Shown one piece after another: positions 26,416 to 34,884 of a stretch of DNA of 64,000 nucleotides (the first letter of the stretch is position 1; every line of letters starts with the position of its first letter). A program made the position numbers and the translations under genes. The notes under the pieces were generated by a model. That model was not told the origin of the DNA. It ran no database searches and was given only the letters and a program-made list of their open reading frames with translations. This DNA is from Nesterenkonia ebinurensis (GTDB taxonomy: Bacteria > Actinomycetota > Actinomycetes > Actinomycetales > Micrococcaceae), in assembly GCF_008711175.1 (NCBI RefSeq), contig NZ_VWNF01000050.1, positions 62,001 through 126,000 of the forward strand, written 5' to 3'.

Positions 26416-26963
26416 GAGTTCTCCTCCTGGCCATCGCGCTCTGGCCGGGGCAGCAAAACTGTGGTGAGCTTGCGACGACGCCGGTCAACGGTCTGATCGT
26501 GTGCCATGAGCTTTTCCAAAGCGCCCATGACTGACTGTGTGAACTCGTCCACTTCTTCTTCCGTGGCCCAAAAATCTGCTTGCGCGAACAAGACACGATC
26601 TGCCACCAGATCAGCGTCGCCGTCCTCTAGATAGAGGCCGAAGTCTCGGATAAGCCCAGAAGTAAAGACAGTGAAGACCCCGTGCAGTTCCTCTTTGCTC
26701 AGCGACGTCAGGTCACCCTCAGTCGGGCTGGCGAAGCTCGGGGCCAGCCGGTACGTCCGTTCCTTGGCGCCACGGACCTGGTGTTCCTCGGCGACCTCGA
26801 TCAGCTCTGCCTTCTGGAGATGATTGACCTGCCGATACAGAGTGGCAATCGGCACATCCGAAAGCCGCTCGTGCAGCTGAGCCGTGGTCAGATCGCCGTC
26901 GCTGAGCAGGGCCTGCGCGATACGCAGCCGGATCGGATGGAGCAAGACCGAAGCATCTGTCAT
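26412..26963 (-). CDS. ArsR-like winged-helix transcriptional regulator
   Basis: A 183-residue DNA-binding protein with an N-terminal winged helix (HPIRLRIAQALLSDGDLTTAQ, then LSDVPIATLYRQVNHL at about 34-50) and a C-terminal helical domain. This matches the ArsR/PadR-like regulators that control linked ABC transporters. It is the first gene of the six-gene operon and overlaps the next by four bases. An A+T-rich inverted repeat at 26978-26992 just upstream is the likely site of autoregulation. Confidence 0.88.
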   Translation of the reverse strand: MTDASVLLHPIRLRIAQALLSDGDLTTAQLHERLSDVPIATLYRQVNHLQKAELIEVAEEHQVRGAKERTYRLAPSFASPTEGDLTSLSKEELHGVFTVFTSGLIRDFGLYLEDGDADLVADRVLFAQADFWATEEEVDEFTQSVMGALEKLMAHDQTVDRRRRKLTTVLLPRPERDGQEENS

Positions 26964-26977
26964 GCTCCAACACTATC

Positions 26978-26992
26978 ATTATCGATCATAAT
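26978..26992. promoter_or_regulatory. Probable operator/promoter of the ABC transporter operon
   Basis: ATTAT-CGATC-ATAAT is a short inverted repeat 15 bases before the regulator's ATG, inside a 40-base A+T-rich island that stands out from the surrounding DNA. Binding by the operon's own winged-helix regulator is the simplest reading. The rest of the space to 27197 contains no recognisable gene. Confidence 0.45.
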
Positions 26993-27197
26993 ATTAATCA
27001 GCCTGTGATCCTCGCCGAGGCCGCGCCTGAAGCAGCTGACTCAGGGGCACACGGGTCTACACGAGCTGCAGCCCGCCCCTCATCCGTTGGCACCAACCTG
27101 CTCACTGCAACGTCAAAGTCCTCAGCCCGGCTAATGGTGGGGCCTACGTCAATGAGGCCCAATAGTCCCCAGCATGTGGTGGCCAGGAAGAATGGCG

Positions 27198-28148
27198 TCA
27201 CCTGCCATCGTCATCTCCAGTGGAGCTTTCCCAGGGTGCGGTGTTGGGAGTGGGCTGTGGGGTCGATCCGGTGGTGACGGGTGGTTCTCGGCGGCCGCCG
27301 CGTTGGGCGGCGGCACCGGCGAGGACGACCAGCACGATGCCGAGGCATTGGACGATGGTGGGCATTTGTGAGAGCACGATGAGTCCCAGTAGGAGTGCGA
27401 TTGCTGGTTCTATGGCCATCAGAGTCCCGAAGGCTGTAGTGGTCATTCTCCGCAGTGCGGCCAGTTCTAGTACGAACAGGAGCACCGGTGCCAGCAGCGC
27501 AAGACCCAGAGCGATCGCTAGTACTCTCAGGTCGATGCTCCCAGAGGCTTGGGGTACCCCGATAGTGGCGGCGGTCACGGCTGCAATCGGCAGGGTGATG
27601 GAGAGGACACCTGAGCCGGTGAATCTGTCTCCGACTCGTTGGAGCAGCACGATGTAGGCGCCCCATCCGAGGGCTGCCAGCAGTGCGAAGCCGACCCCGG
27701 CGGTGTTGATCCCTCCGTGCCATGGTTCGGTCACCAGCACAACGCCGGTCAGGGCCAACGCGGGCCAGGTCATGGTGCGTAAGCTGCCGCTGCGGAGGGC
27801 GGCGACAGTGAGAGGGCCGAGGAACTCGATCGCGACGGCGGTAGCCAAGGGGATGCGTTCGATCGCGGCCAGAAACGCCACGGTCATCAGACCCATCGCC
27901 GCTCCTAGCGCCAAGAGCACGGGCACGTCGTGGCGGCGCACGGATCGCAGGGGCGGGGGTGCCAGCAGGATCATCAGCATCGCCCCCATGCTCAGCCGCA
28001 GCCATGCGGCTCCACCTGGCCCGACTGTTTCGATGAGCCCGACCGACAGTGCTGAAGAGAGTTGGATGGCGAAGATCGCCATAATCGCCAACAGCCACGG
28101 CGGACCCGGCAGAACAGCCATGCGCTGGGATTTGCCTCCCTCACTCAT
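27198..28148 (-). CDS. EamA/RhtA-type DMT-family exporter
   Basis: About 316 residues with ten predicted transmembrane helices in two five-helix EamA halves, the drug/metabolite transporter fold used for amino-acid or metabolite efflux. RhtA-like features include the segment AIERIPLATAVAIEFLGPL and its counterpart in the second half. The start at 28148 (MSEGGKSQRM) overlaps the upstream regulator by eight bases (ATGAGTGA); a longer frame to 28172 is less likely. It ends in a hydrophilic Pro/Thr-rich tail. Confidence 0.88.
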   Translation of the reverse strand: MSEGGKSQRMAVLPGPPWLLAIMAIFAIQLSSALSVGLIETVGPGGAAWLRLSMGAMLMILLAPPPLRSVRRHDVPVLLALGAAMGLMTVAFLAAIERIPLATAVAIEFLGPLTVAALRSGSLRTMTWPALALTGVVLVTEPWHGGINTAGVGFALLAALGWGAYIVLLQRVGDRFTGSGVLSITLPIAAVTAATIGVPQASGSIDLRVLAIALGLALLAPVLLFVLELAALRRMTTTAFGTLMAIEPAIALLLGLIVLSQMPTIVQCLGIVLVVLAGAAAQRGGRREPPVTTGSTPQPTPNTAPWESSTGDDDGR

Positions 28149-28746
28149 CAGAGTGCTCGTGAGGGGGAACATGTCCGGAGACGGGTTCGAACACCGTCAT
28201 GGTGAAACGAGCCGACTCGTCGCTGGGGTTCTTATACACGTGCGGAACATCTCCAGGGAACCTCAAGGCATCCCCGGGGCTCAAGGTGTGGGGTTCGCCT
28301 GCGACACTGACGCTGATCGTGCCCTCCAGCACGTGAAGAAGTTCGGTGGTCCCGGAGCTGTGGGCCGCACTGGAATGCTCATCCTTCGGGCCGAAGGTCC
28401 AGTCCCAGATCTCGACGACGTCGGGGGTCCGGATGCTGGAAAGCAGCACTCCTCGACCACCAGCGGACCCGGACCAGAGCACAGCCCCTTGTCCGTTACG
28501 TGTGAGCTTCACCGACTTCGGGGCCGGAGGCTCCACCAGAGCAGGGAGCACCAGGCCAAGTGCCTGGCTGATCTTCAGCAACGTCCCGATGCTCGGATTC
28601 GCCGAGCCCTGCTCCACGTTGATCAGCATTCGCCGACTGACACCAGAAGTCTCCGACAGCTGGTCCAGGGTCCAGCCTCGTCCCCGACGGTGGTTCCTCA
28701 CCCGGACCCCTATCGCCATTGCAAGCGAATCACTTTGATGCACCAT
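28141..28746 (-). CDS. XRE-family regulator with C-terminal cupin domain
   Basis: About 201 residues: an N-terminal helix-turn-helix (TLDQLSETSGVSRRMLINVEQG) and a C-terminal cupin (LHVLEGTISVSV, LSPGDALRFPGDVPHVY) that senses a small molecule. This architecture often controls a linked amino-acid exporter or catabolic gene, and here the gene overlaps an EamA-type exporter by eight bases. The start at 28746 (MVHQSDSL) is preferred. The longer frame to 28785 runs through the A+T-rich palindrome at 28750-28763. Confidence 0.9.
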   Translation of the reverse strand: MVHQSDSLAMAIGVRVRNHRRGRGWTLDQLSETSGVSRRMLINVEQGSANPSIGTLLKISQALGLVLPALVEPPAPKSVKLTRNGQGAVLWSGSAGGRGVLLSSIRTPDVVEIWDWTFGPKDEHSSAAHSSGTTELLHVLEGTISVSVAGEPHTLSPGDALRFPGDVPHVYKNPSDESARFTMTVFEPVSGHVPPHEHSDE

Positions 28747-28749
28747 AAA

Positions 28750-28763
28750 TACATTATAATGCA
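28750..28763. promoter_or_regulatory. Probable operator upstream of the XRE-cupin regulator
   Basis: TACATTATAATGCA is a 14-base near-perfect palindrome (one mismatched pair) four bases before the chosen ATG, in an A+T-rich pocket. The GCAT words recur on both sides. It probably overlaps the promoter and mediates autoregulation. Confidence 0.45.
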
Positions 28764-28922
28764 CTATCGGGTAGGGGTGATGCACCTCTGGTGACCGTCC
28801 TAGGGCTTTCCTGCGGAACTCTTATGTATATCCTGCGTTCTCGCGACCTGCTTCCTTGAGCTACGGATCGGAGAATTTCTATTACAGGCCCTCCGACCGA
28901 GAGGGCGGATGGGAGAGTAGCA

Positions 28923-30359
28923 ATGAACAGCACCACCAGCACCACGCTCAGCACTACAATGGACAGCGGCTTCGTGACCGTCTCGCGCTACGGAGAGTCT
29001 TCAGCACCCTCCCGCCGCAGCACTATCGCCTGCGTCATCCCCGCCTATAACGAAGAAGAGACCATCGAGCATGTTCTTGAAGCGCTGTTGACTCAGACCC
29101 GCCCTCCGGAAGTGATCCATGTGGTCATCAACAACACTACTGACGAGACGTTCTACATTGCCCGGCGCTACGCGGGGGAGCATTTCCACACCCATCACGA
29201 CACCACTTACACCACCTACGTGTTTGTCCACGACATCGGCAAGAACATGAACAAGAAGGTCGGTGCCTTGAACTACGGCTTCAGCAAAGTCTGCGAAGAC
29301 TTCGACTACCTGCTGGGCGTTGACGGAGACACCATACTGGAGCCCGACGCCGTCCAACGCTTGGAGGAGGAGGCTGTCGCTGAACCGCGCATCGGTGGCA
29401 TCTCTGCCATCTACACGGTGGACCCCCGGGCCAGCCGCGGAATCGTGTCCTCCTTTCTGACCACCGGGCAGCGTGCCCAGTTCGCTGCCTTCACCATGGA
29501 CAATCTGCTGCGCGGGCGCAATATGGCAGTGCTGGGCGGTCAATGTTCGCTGTTCTCCATGCAGGCTCTCAAAGACGTGATGACCGCCAACCGTCAAGCA
29601 ACCCCCTGGGTCAACGACAGCGAAGTCGAAGACTCCCTGCTCTCCCTCCAACTGCGCAGCATCGGTGCAGCGACCAAGGTCAGCGCCACCGCCCGGGCCT
29701 ACGTGGGCGGGATGCACACAGTGCGCGCTCTGGATGGGCAGCAGGTGAAATGGAACGTGGGTGCCATCGACCTCATGTGGCCTGGGCAACGCTCCACCAC
29801 TGCCGGACAGCCCTTCCACCCCAATCTGCGGCTGCGGTGGATGGAGAACATCTCCATGCTGTTCAACATCAGCATCCGGCTCGGGTTCGTGCTGCTGCTG
29901 GCGGCGGCGCTGAGCATCAACGCCTTCGTCTTCAGCCCGTGGTGGCTGATTCCACCGGCTGTCGCCACGGTATTGAACTTGCGGATCGCTTTCTCGATCA
30001 AGGGACGCAGGCCGCGTGACATTTGGTTCGCGCTGCTGTTCTTTCCCGCCGAGATCTACCTGTGGATGCGCATGGGACACTTCGTGCGTGCCTGGGCCAA
30101 ATTCTTCGGCAAGGCCCAGACGGATAACTGGGCCGCCCAGGCCAAGGCGGAGCGGGGCCGCGGAGCAGCGTTCCTGACCCCTGTTCTGGTCTGCGCGGTG
30201 GTAGTCAGTGGCGCCATGTATGCCTGGTTCCAGCAGTCAGCCGTCGTCCAGTCGGCGATCCTCTCGCTCGGCTGGCCTGTTCTGTACATCACTACCCTCG
30301 TGATGACGCTGTTGATGCTCCGTAAGGTCCTGCGCCGCCACCGCGGATTCACCGTATGA
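28923..30359 (+). CDS. Membrane glycosyltransferase family 2 (polysaccharide synthase-like)
   Basis: A 478-residue processive-type GT2 enzyme. The cytosolic GT-A domain has the nucleotide-binding start ACVIPAYNEEETI, the metal motif DGDT, an acceptor-site ED in DSEVEDSLLS and a QxxKW-type motif (QQVKW) in place of QxxRW. Several transmembrane helices follow in the C-terminal half (about 318-355, 370-390, 420-445, 450-470). This resembles poly-GlcNAc or hyaluronan synthase-like enzymes that make and extrude a polysaccharide. It converges with the response-regulator gene with two bases between, so it may be functionally linked to the two-component pair. Confidence 0.9.
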   Translation: MNSTTSTTLSTTMDSGFVTVSRYGESSAPSRRSTIACVIPAYNEEETIEHVLEALLTQTRPPEVIHVVINNTTDETFYIARRYAGEHFHTHHDTTYTTYVFVHDIGKNMNKKVGALNYGFSKVCEDFDYLLGVDGDTILEPDAVQRLEEEAVAEPRIGGISAIYTVDPRASRGIVSSFLTTGQRAQFAAFTMDNLLRGRNMAVLGGQCSLFSMQALKDVMTANRQATPWVNDSEVEDSLLSLQLRSIGAATKVSATARAYVGGMHTVRALDGQQVKWNVGAIDLMWPGQRSTTAGQPFHPNLRLRWMENISMLFNISIRLGFVLLLAAALSINAFVFSPWWLIPPAVATVLNLRIAFSIKGRRPRDIWFALLFFPAEIYLWMRMGHFVRAWAKFFGKAQTDNWAAQAKAERGRGAAFLTPVLVCAVVVSGAMYAWFQQSAVVQSAILSLGWPVLYITTLVMTLLMLRKVLRRHRGFTV

Positions 30360-30361
30360 GC

Positions 30362-31189
30362 TCACTGGTCGGCAGACATCCGGTACCCCACGCCTCTGAT
30401 CGTCTCAATCCAGACCTGGGACTTCCCAGTCTGGCCCAACTTACGGCGCAGATTCGCTATATGCACCTCCACGGCTCGCTCATCTGCGTCGCTGACATAG
30501 CTGTCAGCACCATGGTGATCGGCCCTCAGATGCCGGACCAGGTTGGCTTTGGTCCGCACCCGACGTCCGCTGCTCATCAGGGTTTCCAGCAGGTCGAATT
30601 CAGTCCTGGTCAGGCTCAACAGATCATCGTTGAGCCGGGCGGACCTGGTTGCCGGATCGACGACGAGGCCTTTGTGGCTGAAAACTGCCGAGCTGGAGGC
30701 TGCGGTGGGAACGCGGGGCGCGGCTTCCGTGGGCTGCGGGGCTGGTGCACCGGTCAGGACAGCCGCTCCTCCTGGCGGGGTCGCCGGGCTGTTGATACGA
30801 GGCCGGCGCAGCATAGCGGCGATCCTGGCGCGAAGTTCCCGAGGCCGAAAGGGTTTGGTGATGAAATCGTCAGCTCCTGCGGCCAGTCCCATGAGGGTCT
30901 CTGCCTCATCCGTCTGCGCCGATACGATAATGATGTAGCAGTCGCTGAGCGCGCGGATGCGCCGGGCTACTTCGAATCCGTCGATCCCGGGAAGACCCAG
31001 ATCCAGCGTGACCACGGTCGGTTCATGCTGGCGCACCGACTCCACGCCAGCCTCTCCATCTGCGGCGCTCTCAACGGTAAATCCAGACTTTTGAAAAACG
31101 GTTATGATCAGGTCACGAATGTCTGGATCGTCTTCAATCACCACAGCAACGTGACGATGACCAGACGGTGCGTCGATGCTGGGATGCAC
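30362..31189 (-). CDS. OmpR-type two-component response regulator
   Basis: A 275-residue regulator. The receiver domain (about 12-130) has the acidic pair EDD (19-21), phospho-acceptor Asp63 in TLDLGLPG and the conserved lysine in ITKPFRP. A Pro/Ala linker of about 45 residues leads to a C-terminal winged helix (TRTEFDLLETLM ... VHIANLRRKLG ... IRGVGYRM). The long linker is unusual. It is divergent from the histidine kinase gene with an 86-base shared promoter region. Confidence 0.92.
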   Translation of the reverse strand: MHPSIDAPSGHRHVAVVIEDDPDIRDLIITVFQKSGFTVESAADGEAGVESVRQHEPTVVTLDLGLPGIDGFEVARRIRALSDCYIIIVSAQTDEAETLMGLAAGADDFITKPFRPRELRARIAAMLRRPRINSPATPPGGAAVLTGAPAPQPTEAAPRVPTAASSSAVFSHKGLVVDPATRSARLNDDLLSLTRTEFDLLETLMSSGRRVRTKANLVRHLRADHHGADSYVSDADERAVEVHIANLRRKLGQTGKSQVWIETIRGVGYRMSADQ

Positions 31190-31275
31190 GGAGTCTGTCC
31201 TTCAGTTTCAGTATGCGGGCGACTTTTTTTCTACTGTAACGCACTGGAACTATCACGGTCTGAGGGGATCTCATC

Positions 31276-32952
31276 ATGACTACCGGCTTACCCCGGACTT
31301 TTCTGCGCCTCATCGGGGCCGATCGTCGTCTCCATGATCTCGACAGGCACCAGCGCTTGATCCGCAACCAGCGGCCTTTTCTCTTCACCGTAGGCTTCGT
31401 CTGTCTCCTTGTTCTGGTGCTGTCTCCCCAGGCTTATGGTCAGGGACTGTTTCTTGCTGGTCTTGCTCTGACACTGCTCAGCTGTCTTCCCGCAGTTCTG
31501 CTGCCCTGGCGTCGATTCGCATCCATGATGTATTGGCTGATCCCGTTGTTGCAGTTCGCCGCGATCGCGGCATTGCGAGCCGGGGGTAACGGTTATTTAG
31601 TCGGCCTGAGCCTCGTCGTCGTGTTCCCAGTCATTTGGCTGGCTTGGTTCATGCCCAGGTCATTAGCGGTGCACATCATCAATTTTACGGCGACGTCTTT
31701 CATAGTGATCCTTCCCATATTATTGGGGCAGGGGTCCGCTTCTTTTTCTTTAGAAGATCTCGCGGGGCGGGCGATCATTCCTGTGATCCTGACGGTTATT
31801 GGTCTATTCGCCGCAAATGTCAGTCGCAGTATCGATGCCCAGCAGCAGGAGTTGGTGGACAAGGATCGCCAGCTGCGACTCGCCGCAGCGGAGAGTGAAC
31901 GGCGGGCACAATTGCTCAACACTGTCATCGAGACCGTACCGGTGGGCGTGGTTGTGGTCGATGCTGAGGGTCACGACATGATGATGAACAGCCATCAGCG
32001 TGAACTTCACCAGATAGGGGTGCCTCGTGAAGTCCCGGACCCGCGCGAGGATCAGCTGCTGGTCTTCGGCGAAGACAAGACGACGCCCCTCCCGGCTGAG
32101 GAACGTCCTGTACGCCGAGCCGTCAAGGGCTCCTCCTTCACTCATCAGCTGATTTGGCTCGGTGACCAGCGGCACCGACGAGCCCTCTCTGTTTCGGCTA
32201 ACAGTATGAAAGACCGTGAAGGGTCGTCGACGGGATCGGTCATTGTCTTCAGCGATGTCACGGAACTTGTCGAAGCGTTGGAGGTCAAAGATGAGTTTCT
32301 GCAGGCCATGTCCCATGAGCTGCGCACACCGCTGACTTCTATTCTGGGCTACATCGACCTGGTCCTGGAAGAAGCCGAGTCCCTGCCGGCTGCCGAGTCC
32401 CTATGCGCCAATTTGCAGGTGGCTGAACGCAATGCCAGCCGGTTGCTGCAGATGGTGACTGACTTGCTGACCACTGCGGCAAGGCCGGCGTTGAAGGTCC
32501 GAGAGGCGGACCTGGCCGAGGTAGTTCACTCCAGTGTGGCCTCGGCACGACTTCAGGCTGATGCCGCGGGTGTCACGCTGATCGATGGGGTTGGCCCTAG
32601 TCTGCGTGGTCGCTTTGATCCGGACCGGATGCATCAGGTGGTGGACAACCTCATATCCAACGCCATCAAGTACTCTGCTGCCGGCGCCACGGTCAGCGTT
32701 GACGCGTGGCACGAGGACCGCTCTTTGCACATCACGGTCACCGATACCGGCCAGGGGATCTCGGAGCGAGATCAGCGGGAGATCTTCGAAAAGTTCTTCA
32801 GGACCGAAGAGGCCCGTGACTCCGCCGCGCCCGGGATAGGACTTGGCCTGAACATCATCAAGCACATCGTGGATGACCATCACGGCTCTATTCGTGTCAC
32901 CAGTGAGCCCGGCCGGGGATCGACCTTTACCGTCACCATCCCAGTCCAGTGA
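31276..32952 (+). CDS. Membrane sensor histidine kinase with PAS domain
   Basis: A 558-residue kinase. The N-terminal half has about six transmembrane helices (about 33-180), then a helical linker and a PAS-like domain (about 205-330; LNTVIETVPVGVVVVDAEG). The DHp domain has His347 in MSHELRTPLTSI, and the catalytic domain has N box DNLISNAIKYS, DTGQGIS and GIGLGLNI. It pairs with the divergent OmpR-type regulator. The signal is unknown; membrane or redox/ligand sensing through the PAS domain is possible. A polysaccharide synthase next door hints at envelope or biofilm control. Confidence 0.92.
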   Translation: MTTGLPRTFLRLIGADRRLHDLDRHQRLIRNQRPFLFTVGFVCLLVLVLSPQAYGQGLFLAGLALTLLSCLPAVLLPWRRFASMMYWLIPLLQFAAIAALRAGGNGYLVGLSLVVVFPVIWLAWFMPRSLAVHIINFTATSFIVILPILLGQGSASFSLEDLAGRAIIPVILTVIGLFAANVSRSIDAQQQELVDKDRQLRLAAAESERRAQLLNTVIETVPVGVVVVDAEGHDMMMNSHQRELHQIGVPREVPDPREDQLLVFGEDKTTPLPAEERPVRRAVKGSSFTHQLIWLGDQRHRRALSVSANSMKDREGSSTGSVIVFSDVTELVEALEVKDEFLQAMSHELRTPLTSILGYIDLVLEEAESLPAAESLCANLQVAERNASRLLQMVTDLLTTAARPALKVREADLAEVVHSSVASARLQADAAGVTLIDGVGPSLRGRFDPDRMHQVVDNLISNAIKYSAAGATVSVDAWHEDRSLHITVTDTGQGISERDQREIFEKFFRTEEARDSAAPGIGLGLNIIKHIVDDHHGSIRVTSEPGRGSTFTVTIPVQ

Positions 32953-33002
32953 GTCATGCCGGTGACGCGCCGACTCAGACGTCGTGGTAGGCCTGTGTAA
33001 AC

Positions 33003-33018
33003 ATTCTGCTTACAGAAC
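33003..33018. promoter_or_regulatory. Second copy of the GTTCTGT/ACAGAAC operator, at a RidA tail
   Basis: The sequence ATTCTGCTTACAGAAC differs at two of 16 positions from the perfect palindrome at 34245-34260 in the promoter of the XRE-cupin/aminotransferase pair. It overlaps the stop codon of a truncated RidA-like reading frame. It may be a decayed operator of a lost gene. Confidence 0.5.
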
Positions 33019-33071
33019 AGTATTGGCTACTGCCGCAATCGCCTGCACTTCGACGAGGAGCCCCTGATCAC
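33010..33071 (-). pseudogene. RidA/YjgF C-terminal remnant
   Basis: Directly after the aminotransferase stop, the minus strand encodes DQGLLVEVQAIAAVANTVL followed by TAA. This is the typical C-terminal strand of RidA enamine/imine deaminases. Only about 20 codons remain. RidA genes often accompany PLP enzymes because they remove reactive imines, so an intact ridA probably once followed this aminotransferase. Confidence 0.55.
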
Positions 33072-34232
33072 TTATCCCCAAGCGGCCTGGAACCGGCTGC
33101 GCAGATCATGCAGTCGTTCTGCGGGTTCGTTGGCGAACACCAGTCGCAGATACTTCTCACCGGAGGGGCCCCATCCGTTCATCGGTGTCGCGGCGATCCT
33201 GCCGCGCGTGAACAGCAGTTCGGACGCGTCGGCCGGCGACAACCCGATCTGAGTGGTGTCAATGAGCAGCGACCAGCCGCCATCTGGAGGGACCACCGGG
33301 AGCCAGGACAACTGATCCACGATCAGGTCGCGTCGCGCCCGCCAGTTGTCCACAGCTCGCTGGATGTCTTCCTCGGCATCCGAGGCCGAGAGCGCTGCGG
33401 CGACAGCCTCCTGGGCCAGCCCGACCTGGCACACAACGTTACTGAGTCCCACCAGGTTGATATCGGAAACGATGCGTTCGGGGCCGACGACCCAGCCGAC
33501 GCGCCAGCCGATCATCCTGAGTTCCTTTGACGCGGCGCCAATCGTGATCGTCCGCTCGGCAAGGCCAGGAACCTGCGCCGGATGCACGTGATCGGCGTCG
33601 TCGAACCGGATTCGCTCCATCGCTGCGTCGTATATGAGCCAGGCACGGTGACCGTCGAGCGCCCGTGCAAGTGCATGCCAATGGGTACTACCTAGCACCG
33701 AGCCGGTCGGCATTGCGGGCGACATCATCAGAACGGCGGCTGTCCGGGCGGTGACGGCGGAAGCCAGCTCCCCCGGATCGAGCGTCCATCCACTTTCCGT
33801 GGCGGTGAGTGCTACGAAGCGAGGGACACCGCCGACGAGCCTGACCCTGTTCACCAGGCCGGCATATATGGGATCGACCATGACCACTTCATCGCCCGGC
33901 TCGACTGTGGCCAGTAGGGTATTGAGAACACCGTTGAGTCCGCCGGCTGTGATGACGCACTCGCGAAGCGGCTCGTAGGCTCGCCCCGCTCGTCGGCCGA
34001 CATGCGCAGCGGCAGCGTGGCGAAGCGATATGCCACCCTGGAACGGCAGGTAGCTGTTCGCCTCATCTTCGTCGATAGCCACCTTTGTTCGCTCCAGCGC
34101 GACCGCGGGCGGGCGAATATCGGTGTCGAGGTTTTCCATTCTCAGTAGGGAGGCGTCATCCTCCTGGTCAGCTCGGTCGCCGAGATGGTCGACGCCGATG
34201 CCGGGGATGTACTGGAGGCGACTCACGGGCAT
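33072..34232 (-). CDS. PLP-dependent class I/II aminotransferase
   Basis: A 386-residue fold-type I enzyme. The PLP-binding lysine is Lys236 in GAASKELRMIGWRVGW. The substrate-binding region FQGGISLRHAAA, the glycine-rich GGLNGVLNTL and the C-terminal Arg in KYLRLVFA are conserved. It transfers an amino group from an amino acid to a keto acid; the exact amino acid is unknown. It is divergent from the XRE-cupin regulator, with a perfect operator-like palindrome in the 43-base shared promoter. The whole set resembles regulated amino-acid catabolism. Confidence 0.9.
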   Translation of the reverse strand: MPVSRLQYIPGIGVDHLGDRADQEDDASLLRMENLDTDIRPPAVALERTKVAIDEDEANSYLPFQGGISLRHAAAAHVGRRAGRAYEPLRECVITAGGLNGVLNTLLATVEPGDEVVMVDPIYAGLVNRVRLVGGVPRFVALTATESGWTLDPGELASAVTARTAAVLMMSPAMPTGSVLGSTHWHALARALDGHRAWLIYDAAMERIRFDDADHVHPAQVPGLAERTITIGAASKELRMIGWRVGWVVGPERIVSDINLVGLSNVVCQVGLAQEAVAAALSASDAEEDIQRAVDNWRARRDLIVDQLSWLPVVPPDGGWSLLIDTTQIGLSPADASELLFTRGRIAATPMNGWGPSGEKYLRLVFANEPAERLHDLRSRFQAAWG

Positions 34233-34244
34233 TGCTACTCCTCT

Positions 34245-34260
34245 GTTCTGTTTACAGAAC
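34245..34260. promoter_or_regulatory. Operator between divergent aminotransferase and XRE-cupin genes
   Basis: GTTCTGT-TT-ACAGAAC is a perfect 7-base inverted repeat in the short divergent intergenic region. It is the probable binding site of the adjacent XRE-cupin regulator, and a two-mismatch copy lies at 33003-33018. Confidence 0.7.
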
Positions 34261-34275
34261 GATTATGCTGTCCCC

Positions 34276-34884
34276 ATGCCGAGCAGTCAACCTAAAGCCA
34301 CCGTCACTTCATTCCCCGATCTCTCCGCGTCGGTCGGGGGGCGCATCAGGGACTTGCGCACCCAGCACGGAATCTCTCTGACCGCACTGGCCGTTGCAAC
34401 ACGCCTCGGCAAGGGGACCCTCTCCGAGCTCGAACGTGGCCAGAGAAATCCGACGCTGGACACTCTGTTCGCGATCGCCACTGCGCTGTCCGTGCCTTTG
34501 GGTGATCTGCTCTTGACGGAGAGCAGCGATCTCGTGCGTGGTCGGCCTCATGGAGCGCATGTCCATGGGCAGAGCATCGACGCCGAACTTATCGGGCGGT
34601 GGACCGAGTCCGCCGAGGTCGTCGAGGTCTACCGGATGACGGTTTTCCGGGGGCGAAGGAAGTCCCGCAGCCACACACAGGGCGTTGTAGAGAGCATCAC
34701 CGTCGTCAGCGGAGAGATTGCGGTGGGGGTGAGCGACGACCCCGCCCATCTCATCAGCGGACAGAGCCATACCTTCCTCGCTGACCAGGACCATTTCTAC
34801 GAAGGATTGGTTCACCGAAGCAGCACCGTCCTTGTGATGCGCTATCCCATGACGCCTGAAACTGCGGGAGAACACGGTGAGTGA
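34276..34884 (+). CDS. XRE-family regulator with cupin domain
   Basis: About 202 residues: helix-turn-helix at about 20-70 (GISLTALAVATRLGKGTLSELERG) and a C-terminal cupin with a beta-barrel segment (ITVVSGEIAVGV). The start at 34276 (MPSSQPKATV) lies just after the operator; the longer frame upstream crosses the palindrome and is rejected. It overlaps the YbaK-like gene by eight bases (GTGAGTGA), so both are made together. It probably represses the aminotransferase and itself in response to an amino-acid-like ligand. Confidence 0.9.
   Translation: MPSSQPKATVTSFPDLSASVGGRIRDLRTQHGISLTALAVATRLGKGTLSELERGQRNPTLDTLFAIATALSVPLGDLLLTESSDLVRGRPHGAHVHGQSIDAELIGRWTESAEVVEVYRMTVFRGRRKSRSHTQGVVESITVVSGEIAVGVSDDPAHLISGQSHTFLADQDHFYEGLVHRSSTVLVMRYPMTPETAGEHGE

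Noticed and set aside
26998-27201. Minus-strand 67-codon frame between regulator and exporter
   Set aside because: No family, no ribosome site and no conserved features; the region is better read as promoter and spacer.
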